Positions 53,605 through 62,715 of a stretch of DNA of 64,000 nt are shown here, piece by piece. The stretch's first letter is position 1, and each line of letters opens with the position of its first letter. Made by a program: the position numbers and the translations under genes. This DNA is from CAWUIO01 sp963922455 (GTDB lineage Bacteria; Bacteroidota; Bacteroidia; Cytophagales; Microscillaceae): positions 1-64,000 of the forward strand of contig CAWUIO010000005.1 of the NCBI GenBank assembly GCA_963922455.1, in the 5' to 3' direction. The notes below the pieces were generated by a model that worked only from the letters and a program-made list of their open reading frames with translations, did not search any database and was not told the origin of the DNA.

Positions 53605-55296
53605 ATGCATTCACATCAACGTTATCAAACGCTTCTTTTTTGCTTGGGTGTATTAGGAAGCTTTCTGTTTAGCCTAAGTTTACAAAATTGTGCCAACCGG
53701 ATTTCTCCCTCCGGGGGGCCCCGGGATACTTTAGCTCCCTATGTTACGCAATCCATCCCGCCCGACCAAAGTCTCAATTATCGAGGAAGTGTGGTTGTGA
53801 TCACGTTCAACGAATGGATCAAAGACAACCAACTGCGCAAGCAATTATTGATTACGCCCCCCACCGAAGAAGTGGACTTTAAAGTAGTGCGGAATCGTTT
53901 TGAATTAGAATTTGAGGAAGCTCTCCAGGAAAATACAACCTACAGCCTCAATTTTCGAGATGGCTTGGTGGATATTACAGAAGGCAATGTAGCGCTTCTG
54001 GATACGCTCACCCGGAAAAACCTAAAGATCGCCTTTAGTACGGGATCTATCATAGACAGTATGTTTATCAAAGGCCAATTAAAGTCCCGACTGGTAAATG
54101 AACCCATCGGGGGAGCCATCATTGCCTTATATAAAACCGAAGATACCCTAAGCTATGAGGAAGACAAGCCCTATTACTATACCATCAGTGATGAGGAAGG
54201 ACGTTTTGCCTTGGAAAATATTCAAGCCGATACCTACGAGTTGTTTGCCTTCCAAGACCGTAACCGAGATTTGGTATATCAGGAACCCGAGGCCATCGAC
54301 TTTGTGGACTCTACGGTTACGCTCATAGGCGATCAAGGCTTTATAAACAATTTAGAACTTTTTCTCACCTCCGAAGACCATCAGGGGCCCAAGTTACTCC
54401 GGCAGAGCCCCGTAAATAAATACTATGAATTAGGCTTTGATGAAGGTTTGGCCGATATAGAAGTGATTATTGATACCAATTTGAATGATTCCTTGGTCTA
54501 TGATATTGTCAATGATGGCAATACCTTGCGCTTTTATAACCCCTTGGATATTTACGATTCGATTCCACTACACTTTACGGCCTACGACTCCATCGGAAAT
54601 ACCCGGGCCGATACTATCAAAATTGCTTTTTTGGACTTAGGAGATAAGAAACGCCGCTCAGTTTCGGTACCCTTTCAAGTAGAAATCCAGTCCTTAAGAG
54701 ATCGGGGCATTGAAAAACAATTGGAAATAGATTTTAAATTCAGCAAGCCGGTCAAATGGTTTGACCCTAATTCTTTGTATATGCTCCCCGATCAGGACAG
54801 TACCCTCTTGGCCCCGCTCTTGCCCGAAGACAGCACTCAATATTATCGATGGAATAAATACCGCACCCGCTTAGAAATACGGAGGCCCATTCAGTTGAAG
54901 GAAAATGTCAGGATTATAGCGGATAGTTTGACCTTTATTAGTATTGAGCAAGACACTGCGGCCAAAGCCAGTCGGCGTTTTAGTTTAAAAGACCCCAATA
55001 GCTACGGGACCATCTATGGGGAGGTACAAACGGATGAACCCCATTATATTTTGGAATTGATTGACTCACGTACTAGGGTCATAGGAAGGGTTGTGGACCA
55101 AGCGAAATTTGATTTTACCTACCTCCCCGCTGGAGAGTATCGGATGCGGGTCATCATAGATCGGAACGGCAACGGAAAGTGGGATGCATCGGATGTAAGC
55201 ATTCGAGAAAAGGCCGAGAAAATACTTTTTCCAGTGCTTCCTAATGCTGGAAAGATACGGGAAAAATGGGATATCGTGGCCACGATTCGATTTTAA
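53605..55296 (+). CDS. Ig-like-domain lipoprotein
   Basis: A 563-aa protein from the ATG at 53605, which has a rare good Shine-Dalgarno-like AGGAGG about 4 nt before it (a TTG at 53578 in frame is less likely). Lipoprotein signal with lipobox LSLQNC (C29). An SbsA-type Ig-like domain at about 45-145 (SIPPDQSLNYRGSVVVITFNEWI) and later beta-sandwich modules with carboxypeptidase-regulatory-like folds (EGRFALENIQADTYELFAF, YLPAGEYRMRVIIDRNGNGKWD). A surface or periplasmic protein of unknown role. It borders the origin: the first DnaA box is 13 bases after its stop. Confidence 0.85.
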   Translation: MHSHQRYQTLLFCLGVLGSFLFSLSLQNCANRISPSGGPRDTLAPYVTQSIPPDQSLNYRGSVVVITFNEWIKDNQLRKQLLITPPTEEVDFKVVRNRFELEFEEALQENTTYSLNFRDGLVDITEGNVALLDTLTRKNLKIAFSTGSIIDSMFIKGQLKSRLVNEPIGGAIIALYKTEDTLSYEEDKPYYYTISDEEGRFALENIQADTYELFAFQDRNRDLVYQEPEAIDFVDSTVTLIGDQGFINNLELFLTSEDHQGPKLLRQSPVNKYYELGFDEGLADIEVIIDTNLNDSLVYDIVNDGNTLRFYNPLDIYDSIPLHFTAYDSIGNTRADTIKIAFLDLGDKKRRSVSVPFQVEIQSLRDRGIEKQLEIDFKFSKPVKWFDPNSLYMLPDQDSTLLAPLLPEDSTQYYRWNKYRTRLEIRRPIQLKENVRIIADSLTFISIEQDTAAKASRRFSLKDPNSYGTIYGEVQTDEPHYILELIDSRTRVIGRVVDQAKFDFTYLPAGEYRMRVIIDRNGNGKWDASDVSIREKAEKILFPVLPNAGKIREKWDIVATIRF

Positions 55297-55308
55297 CATT
55301 TCCCAATA

Positions 55309-55811
55309 TGTGGATAAGCATGTGGATAAACTAAGAACTTATCCACATGAACTTCAGATTTAATGTGGATAAGTATACTTTGGCACGGGGAGTCCATGAA
55401 AAGTTATCCACATTTACTCACAATTCCCGTGGATAACTTGTGAATATCTGTGGATAACCCCCTACTTTATCCACAGGACATGTGTGCAAGTAGGCTCTTT
55501 TGTGGACTCTCAAAAATGTCTGTGCATAAGTCGGAAATTGATCACAAGTTATCCACAAGTTATCCATAGCTTGGGGATAGCCCAGATTTCGTTTAAAAAT
55601 TGAGCTCGATAGCAGCCCTGTACTAGATCATGGAGAAGCCTATGTATTCACACTCCGGCACTTAGACCTTAGCTGGCTATCGACCGGATTTTGAGCAAGT
55701 AATATTATTTTTTTTAGTTTGAATAGTATTTAGCGGCTTATCCACTTATCCACAGCATGATGATGATTATTATTAATTTAATAAATATATAATAATACTT
55801 AAGAAGAAGAG
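55309..55811. other. oriC: Chromosomal replication origin (oriC): DnaA-box cluster plus AT-rich element
   Basis: Nine perfect TTATCCACA boxes on both strands: minus at 55309, 55321, 55364, 55449; plus at 55339, 55404, 55467, 55549, 55746. There are four one-mismatch boxes at 55428, 55521, 55560, 55738. After the last box comes a highly AT-rich stretch (55757-55811) starting with GATGATGATTATTATTAA, a trinucleotide pattern that may act as DnaA-trio-like steps for unwinding. A second AT-rich patch lies at about 55701-55735. No gene occurs between 55297 and 55981. dnaA itself is not adjacent. The remaining bases (55812-55981) show nothing distinct. Confidence 0.9.
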
Positions 55812-55981
55812 ATGTGGAAAAGAACATGCCGTTTTTTTGAAAATGCCTACATCCGGGAGCTGGGGTTTGCTCGTATCGATTTTGGAAAGCTATTCGTTTT
55901 TTAAGGAAAGAATTAGTAAATTACTTATCTGCTTCTCTAACAAAATCTATATCCGGTTAATAGACCGGCTCAAATAAAACC

Positions 55982-57841
55982 ATGATTAAAGCGTCTGCAT
56001 TATCACAAAAAGAAAATTATTTGAAGTGGTTTCTAGCATGTTTCCTTTGGGGCTTGTTAGCCAGCCCAGGATTTTCTCAAATACTGGAGAATAAAGATTA
56101 TCAACTGGCCGAAGAATACTTTACCCAGCAAGAGTATGACAAAGCGAAATTGCTGTACGAACGTTTAGCCCGGAATAACCGCTATCTAAGTACCCTGTAC
56201 CGGAATTATCTCACTACCTTATTTCAATTAAAAGAATTCAAAGACGCCGAAAAGCTCGTAGATCGGGCAGTCCGCTTGGATAATACCAGCCCAATATACC
56301 GGATTGACCGAGCGTATTTGCACGAAGTACAAGGCCAGCGAAACAAAGCAGAGCAAGCCTATGCCGAGGTGGTGGAAGAGTTTCAAAAAGGCAGCAGTAT
56401 CCAAGTATTGCAAAGTGCGGAGCATTTTTTACGGATAGATCATTCTTCCTATGCCTTAGAGATATTATTGGGGGCTCGTAAAGGGGACCGGGACCGGTCG
56501 CTGTATGCTGTCGAGTTGGCCGATGTATACGAGATCCAGGGCGAATATAGGGCCATGATCGATGAGTATCTTCTCTTGGCCGTTTATCACTCAGATCAAT
56601 TAGAATTTGTGAAAGGGGCTTTGCAAGATCGGGTCCGGACCGAAGAACAGATGGATAATTTTGAGCAAAACCTCTTACTCAAATTACAAAAGGATTCAGA
56701 CGAGATAATTTACAATGAATTATTGCTTTGGCTGTATTTGCAGCAAAAGCGATTTTATCGGGCCTTTGTACAAGCCAAGGCCATTGATAAGCGTAAACGT
56801 AGTGATGGGGAAATACTATTTGAAATTGGAAAAATTAGCTTGAAGAACGGCGATTATAAAAGCGCAAAGACCATCTTTAAATACATTATTGATACCTACC
56901 CGCGTAGCCCTATATATCCTTTGGCTCGTAATAAATACATCAAAGCCCAGGAAGAGATCGTCAAAAACTCCTTTCCTGTGGAAGAGTCGGACATCCACTC
57001 CTTAATAGATGATTACAAATCACTCATTCGAGAGATAGGTTTAAACAACAACACCTTCGATGCTTTACGAAGCATTGCTTTACTGAATGCTTTTTACCTA
57101 GACCGTAAAGATACGGCAGTACAGATTTTAAACCAGGCAATCACCATTAGTCGGAGCAGGCCCATCCAGATTGCCAAGTGTAAAATTGATTTAGGAGATA
57201 TTTATTTACTAAAAAATGAACCTTGGGAATCTACTCTCTTGTACTCTCAGGTAGAAAAATTAAGAAAAGAGTCGCCCTTGGGCTATGAGTCGAAGTTAAA
57301 AAATGCGCAGCTTTCCTTTTATAAAGGAGAATTTTCCTTGGCCCAAGAACATTTGGATATTTTGAAGGAAGCCACAACCCGGGAAATCGCCAATGACGCT
57401 ATGGAATTGAGCCTAATGATCCGGGATAATCTGGTTTTTGACACAACCGGAGCCGCCCTCTTGGATTATTCCAAAACTCAGTTGATGATGTTTCAAAATA
57501 AAAACTTGGAAGCTTTATCGGCTTACCAAAAAATGTTAGAAACCTATCCGGGCCATACCATAGAAGATGAAGTCTTGTGGAGCCTCGCGCAACTTCACTT
57601 GAAAATGGGAAAAATCCAGGAGGCAATCGGAAATTTAGAGAAGATCATCCAGGTACATGGCGAAGATATTTTAGGGGATGATGCTCATTTTTTGCTGGCC
57701 AAAACCTATGAAGAAGTGGTGAAAGACCGGCAAAAAGCCATGGAAATCTATAAAGACCACCTCACAAAGTACCCAGGTAGTATTTACACGGCCGAAGCCC
57801 GCAAACGGTTTCGGATACTGCGGGGCGATTTCCCAAATTAA
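55982..57841 (+). CDS. Secreted TPR-repeat protein
   Basis: A 619-aa protein with an N-terminal hydrophobic signal (about 17-35, ending GFSQ), followed by many TPR-like helical pairs through the whole length: YFTQQEYDKAKLLYERLARN, NGDYKSAKTIFKYIIDTYP, NLEALSAYQKMLETYPGH, MGKIQEAIGNLEKIIQVHG. The spacing resembles YbgF/BamD-like or Bacteroidota TPR gliding or secretion scaffolds, but I assign no function. First gene to the right of the origin, transcribed away from it. Confidence 0.82.
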   Translation: MIKASALSQKENYLKWFLACFLWGLLASPGFSQILENKDYQLAEEYFTQQEYDKAKLLYERLARNNRYLSTLYRNYLTTLFQLKEFKDAEKLVDRAVRLDNTSPIYRIDRAYLHEVQGQRNKAEQAYAEVVEEFQKGSSIQVLQSAEHFLRIDHSSYALEILLGARKGDRDRSLYAVELADVYEIQGEYRAMIDEYLLLAVYHSDQLEFVKGALQDRVRTEEQMDNFEQNLLLKLQKDSDEIIYNELLLWLYLQQKRFYRAFVQAKAIDKRKRSDGEILFEIGKISLKNGDYKSAKTIFKYIIDTYPRSPIYPLARNKYIKAQEEIVKNSFPVEESDIHSLIDDYKSLIREIGLNNNTFDALRSIALLNAFYLDRKDTAVQILNQAITISRSRPIQIAKCKIDLGDIYLLKNEPWESTLLYSQVEKLRKESPLGYESKLKNAQLSFYKGEFSLAQEHLDILKEATTREIANDAMELSLMIRDNLVFDTTGAALLDYSKTQLMMFQNKNLEALSAYQKMLETYPGHTIEDEVLWSLAQLHLKMGKIQEAIGNLEKIIQVHGEDILGDDAHFLLAKTYEEVVKDRQKAMEIYKDHLTKYPGSIYTAEARKRFRILRGDFPN

Positions 57842-57903
57842 GAATTATTCCAAAAGTGCAATTTTTTGTTCATTCCCTATGGGTATGAATCCAATTTAAC
57901 CTG

Positions 57904-57911
57904 TATATTTG
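57904..57911 (+). promoter_or_regulatory. Candidate -7 element of the gmd cluster
   Basis: TATATTTG, a perfect match to TAnnTTTG and followed by CATCG, but no TTTG 19 nt upstream. It would give an unusually long leader of about 160 nt before gmd. Confidence 0.4.
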
Positions 57912-58080
57912 CATCGTTCAAATTTAGTCCCGACTATTTTGTAAGCGTTCTAGCTAACCAGCCGAAGACAATAGCTTTATATATTTTCCTCATTCTTCAT
58001 CCATCTGCGATTGATTTTCGTAGTATTGGATAAAAAACAATAGCTGTCTTTAAAATCTTAGCCCATTTAATCCTTACATT

Positions 58081-59196
58081 ATGTCTAAAGTTGCACTATT
58101 AACGGGTATCACCGGACAGGACGGTGCTTATCTAGCTGAGTTTTTACTGAATAAAGGTTACACGGTTCACGGTATTAAACGTCGTAGCTCATTATTTAAC
58201 ACAGATCGTATCGATGATCTGTACCAAGATCCCCACGAAGAAAATTTGCGCTTAATTTTACATTACGGTGACCTGACCGATTCTACCAACATTATCCGAA
58301 TCATACAGGAAGTGCAACCCGACGAGATCTATAACTTGGGGGCTATGTCACACGTAAAAGTAAGTTTTGATGCACCTGAGTATACGGCCAATGTGGACGC
58401 CTTGGGTACCTTACGTATCTTGGAAGCCGTTCGCTTGCTAGATATGGTAGACAAAACGCGCATTTATCAAGCCTCTACTTCTGAGTTATACGGTTTGGTA
58501 CAGGCTGTACCGCAATCGGAAACCACTCCCTTTTACCCACGCTCTCCTTATGGAGTGGCTAAGCTTTACGGGTACTGGATTACCGTTAACTACCGAGAAG
58601 CCTACAACATGTACGCTTGTAACGGAATCCTTTTTAACCACGAAAGTCCCCTTCGCGGAGAAACTTTCGTAACCCGTAAAATTACAAGAGCCGTGTCTCG
58701 TATCGCAATGGGCTTACAAGATCGTTTATTCCTAGGAAATATGGATGCTAAGCGGGATTGGGGACACGCCAAAGACTATGTAGAGGCTATGTATTTACTC
58801 CTTCAGCAAGATGTGGCCGAAGATTTTGTAATTGCCACGGGAGTTACTACTACCGTTCGTGATTTTGTCCGTATGGCATTTTCTGAAGTGGGAATTGATA
58901 TAGAATTCAAAGGAGAAGGCGTTGACGAGACTGCCGTAGTAGTAGCTTGCAACAATCCTGACTATCAAATTGAAATTGGAAAAACCATAGTAAGTGTTGA
59001 TCCTCGTTATTTCCGTCCTACGGAAGTTGACCTATTGATCGGAGACCCGACCAAGGCCCAGGAAAAATTAGGTTGGAAGCCAAAATATGACCTACCTATG
59101 TTGGTACAAGATATGATGCGAGCCGACTTAGATCTCTTCAAGCGTGACCAGTATTTGAAAGAAGGTGGTCATAAAATCATGAACTATCACGAGTAA
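58081..59196 (+). CDS. gmd: GDP-mannose 4,6-dehydratase
   Basis: A 371-aa extended SDR making GDP-4-keto-6-deoxymannose, the first step to GDP-fucose and related sugars. The N-terminal NAD(P) motif is TGITGQDGAYLAEFL (7-21). The active-site T/Y/K is visible: STSELYG and SPYGVAKLYGYW (YxxxK), and FNHESPLRGETFVTRKI is a conserved GMD stretch. The length is full. Fcl, 73 bases downstream, uses its product. A hairpin lies between them. Confidence 0.95.
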   Translation: MSKVALLTGITGQDGAYLAEFLLNKGYTVHGIKRRSSLFNTDRIDDLYQDPHEENLRLILHYGDLTDSTNIIRIIQEVQPDEIYNLGAMSHVKVSFDAPEYTANVDALGTLRILEAVRLLDMVDKTRIYQASTSELYGLVQAVPQSETTPFYPRSPYGVAKLYGYWITVNYREAYNMYACNGILFNHESPLRGETFVTRKITRAVSRIAMGLQDRLFLGNMDAKRDWGHAKDYVEAMYLLLQQDVAEDFVIATGVTTTVRDFVRMAFSEVGIDIEFKGEGVDETAVVVACNNPDYQIEIGKTIVSVDPRYFRPTEVDLLIGDPTKAQEKLGWKPKYDLPMLVQDMMRADLDLFKRDQYLKEGGHKIMNYHE

Positions 59197-59207
59197 TCAC
59201 GAGCAAG

Positions 59208-59241
59208 CAATAGCTTAATGAATTTTATTCATGGGCTATTG
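59208..59241 (+). terminator. Hairpin between gmd and fcl
   Basis: CAATAGC/GCTATTG (7 bp) with a 20-nt AT loop, followed by TTTACG. It is weak and could lower expression of the downstream gene rather than stop it. Confidence 0.45.
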
Positions 59242-59269
59242 TTTACGCTAAAAAAAGATACACTTGACT

Positions 59270-60202
59270 ATGGACAAAAGTAGCAAAATATACATTGCCG
59301 GCCACCGGGGCATGGTGGGATCGGCTATCCTTCGTAAACTAGAAAGAGAAGGATTTAATAATACGGTTTATCGTACTTCCAAAGATTTAGATCTTCGTAG
59401 CCAAACCCAAGTTGAGCAATTTTTTGCTGATGAAAAGCCCGACTATGTGGTCCTGGCCGCAGCCAAAGTAGGCGGTATCCTCGCTAACAATACCTACCGG
59501 GCCGACTTCTTATACGACAATTTGATGATCCAAAACAATGTGATCCATCATTCATACGTTCACGGCGTAAAAAAATTGATGTTCCTCGGCTCTTCTTGTA
59601 TTTATCCTAAGATGGCCCCTCAGCCCTTGAAAGAAGAATACTTACTAACCGGATTGTTGGAGCCCACAAACGAGCCTTACGCCATTGCCAAAATTTCGGG
59701 TATCAAAATGTGTGAAGCCTATCGCGATCAATACGATTGTAATTTTATCTCGGCCATGCCTACCAACTTGTATGGGGAGAATGATAATTATGACCTTAAA
59801 AATTCCCACGTATTGCCCGCTCTCATGCGCAAGTTTGTAGAAGCTAAGCAAGAAGGAAAACCCCACGTGGAAATCTGGGGTACAGGTAGCCCTTTGCGTG
59901 AGTTTTTGAATGTAGATGATTTAGCAGATGCTTGCTATTTCCTTCTCTTAAACTACGACGAAAAAGATTTTGTCAATGTAGGTACAGGAGAAGATATTAG
60001 TATTAAAGACTTAGCTTTATTAATCAAACGATTAGTGGGTTATGAAGGAGAGTTAAAATTTGATACGTCCAAGCCTGACGGAACGCCTCGCAAATTGATG
60101 GATGTTAGCCGTATCAAAAATATGGGTTGGGAACCAAAAATTAGTCTGGAGCAAGGTATCTCCACTATTTTAAAAGAGAAGTTCCAACTCGAGTCTGTAT
60201 AA
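59270..60202 (+). CDS. fcl: GDP-L-fucose synthase
   Basis: A 310-aa bifunctional epimerase/reductase from the ATG at 59270 (a TTG at 59264 adds two residues). The dinucleotide motif is GHRGMVGSAI near the N-terminus, the catalytic Ser is in FLGSSCIYPK, YxxxK is YAIAKISG, and SAMPTNLYGENDNYDL is typical of the family. It converts the Gmd product to GDP-L-fucose. Together with gmd it makes the complete GDP-fucose pathway for surface glycans. Confidence 0.95.
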   Translation: MDKSSKIYIAGHRGMVGSAILRKLEREGFNNTVYRTSKDLDLRSQTQVEQFFADEKPDYVVLAAAKVGGILANNTYRADFLYDNLMIQNNVIHHSYVHGVKKLMFLGSSCIYPKMAPQPLKEEYLLTGLLEPTNEPYAIAKISGIKMCEAYRDQYDCNFISAMPTNLYGENDNYDLKNSHVLPALMRKFVEAKQEGKPHVEIWGTGSPLREFLNVDDLADACYFLLLNYDEKDFVNVGTGEDISIKDLALLIKRLVGYEGELKFDTSKPDGTPRKLMDVSRIKNMGWEPKISLEQGISTILKEKFQLESV

Positions 60203-60289
60203 ACGACCCTGTAAGACTTATCCGGTTATTACATTTTTAAATTAAGGGCTATTCCTTAACTTAGCAGTGTATGTCCGGATAAATTTTTT

Positions 60290-61159
60290 ATGAAAGGAAT
60301 AATTCTCGCCGGAGGTTCCGGTACTCGCCTTTACCCCATCACCCTTTCCGTTAGTAAACAGTTGGTCCCGGTTTTTGACAAACCGATGATTTACTATCCC
60401 TTGTCCATCTTAATGCAAGCCGGGATAAGAGAAATTTTAGTGATTACTACGCCAAGGGATAAGCAATTATTTCGTCAATTATTAGGGGATGGTTCACATT
60501 TGGGTTGTAAGTTTGAATACACCATTCAAGAAAAACCCGAGGGCTTGGCTCAAGCTTTTATTATTGGTGCCCCATTTATCCAAGAGGATAAGGTAGCTTT
60601 AATTCTTGGGGATAATATTTTTTATGGAACCGGTTTGGAATATACGCTTAGGCAACATACCGATCCCGATGGAGGTGTGGTCTTTGCCTATCACGTCTCC
60701 GACCCTCAACGCTATGGAGTAGTAGCCTTTGATAAGGATAAACGCGCTATATCTATTGAAGAAAAACCCCAGAACCCTAAATCGAATTATGCCGTTCCGG
60801 GTCTTTACTTCTATGATAATGAGGTAATTGAAATCTCTAAATCTTTAAAACCCTCTCCCCGGGGAGAATTAGAAATAACCGACGTAAACCGTACCTACTT
60901 AGACCGGGGAAAGTTACAGGTAGGAATCTTGGACCGAGGCACTGCTTGGTTAGATACGGGTACGTTTACTTCCTTAATGCAGGCGGGACAATACGTGCAA
61001 GTTATCGAAGAGCGTCAAGGACTTAAAGTAGGATGTATCGAGGAAATTGCCTACAAAATGGGATATATTGATGCCCCTCAGTTGGAGAAAATTGCTCAAC
61101 CCTTCATGAAAAGTGGTTACGGAAAGTACTTAATGGGCCTTCTACAAGATGAATCCTAA
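60290..61159 (+). CDS. rmlA: Glucose-1-phosphate thymidylyltransferase
   Basis: A 289-aa nucleotidyltransferase forming dTDP-glucose from dTTP and glucose-1-phosphate. The N-terminal signature is LAGGSGTRLYPIT, followed by SKQLVPVFDKPMIYYPLS, LILGDNIFYG and the C-terminal WLDTGTFTSLMQAG. Allosterically inhibited by dTDP-rhamnose in known cases. Starts 87 bases after fcl; rmlC follows after 58 bases. The middle genes rmlB and the last gene rmlD of the rhamnose pathway are not in the window. Confidence 0.96.
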   Translation: MKGIILAGGSGTRLYPITLSVSKQLVPVFDKPMIYYPLSILMQAGIREILVITTPRDKQLFRQLLGDGSHLGCKFEYTIQEKPEGLAQAFIIGAPFIQEDKVALILGDNIFYGTGLEYTLRQHTDPDGGVVFAYHVSDPQRYGVVAFDKDKRAISIEEKPQNPKSNYAVPGLYFYDNEVIEISKSLKPSPRGELEITDVNRTYLDRGKLQVGILDRGTAWLDTGTFTSLMQAGQYVQVIEERQGLKVGCIEEIAYKMGYIDAPQLEKIAQPFMKSGYGKYLMGLLQDES

Positions 61160-61217
61160 TTAAACTGCATATTTTAAATAATTCATTAGCTTTAGGCTTG
61201 ATTAATTTTTCAACACT

Positions 61218-61772
61218 ATGCCAATCTTACCTGGAGAAATAAATGGTCTTTGGATCATCGAACCAAGGGTCTTTTCAGACAATCGTGGTTTTTTTTATGA
61301 AAGCTATAATCATCGTAACTTTGTTGAGACGACAGGCTTTCAAGGTGATTTTATTCAAGATAACCATTCTTTCTCTCACTATGGGGTGATACGAGGACTT
61401 CATTTTCAAAAAGCCCCCCACGCTCAATCTAAATTAGTACGGGTGGTTCAAGGAGAAGTATTGGATATTGCCGTAGATATTCGAGAGAACTCTCCTAGCT
61501 TTGGCCAATATCAATCCGTACGCTTATCGGCCGAAAATAATCGCCAATTTTTTGTTCCCCAGGGATTTGCTCACGGATTTGTAGTTTTGAGCAAAACGGC
61601 CGTTTTATTGTACAAATGCGATAATTATTATGCCCCACAATCTGAGTCGGGTATTATTTATAATGACCCAGAGCTAAATATTGATTGGCAGGTTCCAGAA
61701 GATAAAATCATAGTATCGGATAAGGATAAATTATTACCTCAGCTAAGTGAATTGAGAAGACAATACGCTTAA
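61218..61772 (+). CDS. rmlC: dTDP-4-dehydrorhamnose 3,5-epimerase
   Basis: A 184-aa cupin epimerase with a jelly-roll core: FSDNRGFFYESY, the catalytic His region IRGLHFQKAPHAQSKLVRVVQG, then VLDIAVDIRENSPSFGQ and PQGFAHGFVVLS. RmlC acts on dTDP-4-keto-6-deoxyglucose. Its length is normal. The order rmlA-rmlC with rmlB and rmlD absent suggests that these are elsewhere, or that the cluster makes a different dTDP sugar. Confidence 0.94.
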   Translation: MPILPGEINGLWIIEPRVFSDNRGFFYESYNHRNFVETTGFQGDFIQDNHSFSHYGVIRGLHFQKAPHAQSKLVRVVQGEVLDIAVDIRENSPSFGQYQSVRLSAENNRQFFVPQGFAHGFVVLSKTAVLLYKCDNYYAPQSESGIIYNDPELNIDWQVPEDKIIVSDKDKLLPQLSELRRQYA

Positions 61773-61829
61773 TCTGTTTTGATTATTTCTTGCCAGCTAT
61801 TTAATTTCAAGAAATCTGTCGAAGAAGGA

Positions 61830-61860
61830 TTTGTCAAAGCACCAATCCCTTCTATATTTG
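61830..61860 (+). promoter_or_regulatory. Bacteroidota-type promoter of the nitroreductase gene
   Basis: TTTG at 61830-61833, exactly 19 nt, then TATATTTG at 61853-61860: a perfect match to TTTG-N19-TAnnTTTG. The ATG at 61884 follows after about 17 nt of leader. Confidence 0.75.
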
Positions 61861-61883
61861 TGTAGAACGTTTACAGATTTTTT

Positions 61884-62549
61884 ATGAAAAAAGCCTTTGT
61901 CCCATTCAATATGCCGGAAGTTTCTCCGGACGAAATGCTTTTACGAAGCCAACAATATTATGAGTCCATGGATAAAAGGCGTTCTTTAAGAATGTTTTCA
62001 GATCTTCCGGTGGCCCGCGAAGTAATCGAGAATATTATTATGACGGCTTCAACGGCTCCTTCGGGCGCGCATAAACAACCCTGGACTTTTTGTGCCGTTG
62101 GCAGTCCGGCAATAAAAAAAGAAATACGCCTAGCCGCCGAAAAGGAAGAATACGAAAATTACCACGGACGCATGCCAGATACCTGGCTCGAAGATTTAGA
62201 AAAGTTTGATACCGATTGGCATAAACCTTTCCTGGAAACCGTCCCTTGGCTAATCATTGTTTTTCGCCGTATCTTTGACATAGACGCAGAAGGAAAAAAA
62301 CAGACTAATTACTATGTAAATGAATCTGTTGGATTGGCTGCCGGATTTTTACTTACGGCCATACACCAAGCAGGCCTGGTAGCGTTGACACATACGCCCA
62401 GCCCCATGAATTTCTTGGCCAATCTTTTGAAACGTCCAGAAAATGAAAAACCATTTTTATTAATTCCGGTAGGGTATCCTGCCAAAGATGCCGAAGTTCC
62501 TGTACTAAACCGAAAAAGTTTGGAGGAAGTATCGCAATTTTATGATTGA
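61884..62549 (+). CDS. Iodotyrosine-deiodinase-like flavin nitroreductase
   Basis: A 221-aa FMN-dependent nitroreductase-fold protein. RRSLRMFSD and TAPSGAHKQPWTF are the FMN-binding signatures. E89, Y93 and K114 have spacing 4 and 21, the same as human iodotyrosine deiodinase E157/Y161/K182, which form the lid over the substrate. The following TDWHKPFLETVPWLIIVF and LLIPVGYPAKDAEVP also resemble that family strongly. The likely activity is reductive removal of halogen from halotyrosines (inference). Preceded by its own promoter. A generic nitroreductase is the alternative. Confidence 0.88.
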   Translation: MKKAFVPFNMPEVSPDEMLLRSQQYYESMDKRRSLRMFSDLPVAREVIENIIMTASTAPSGAHKQPWTFCAVGSPAIKKEIRLAAEKEEYENYHGRMPDTWLEDLEKFDTDWHKPFLETVPWLIIVFRRIFDIDAEGKKQTNYYVNESVGLAAGFLLTAIHQAGLVALTHTPSPMNFLANLLKRPENEKPFLLIPVGYPAKDAEVPVLNRKSLEEVSQFYD

Positions 62550-62715
62550 GAATTAGTTTCCTTTTCTTAAGTTTCTTTTTTTATAAAAAGCTAATTTGTA
62601 ATGCAAACCAATTTAACAAAACCATTCATCGTCTTTGACGTTAAAATGGATTAGAATTTAAATAGGTAAAAGGAACCTTTTTCTTTAAGTATCCGATCAA
62701 ATCTGTTTCAGAATC

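Noticed and set aside
59863..59872. CACGTGG-like words as parS
   Set aside because: Several CACGTGG words occur inside genes (for example at about 17875, 23206, 59864), but none extends to the TGTTNCACGTGNAACA palindrome.
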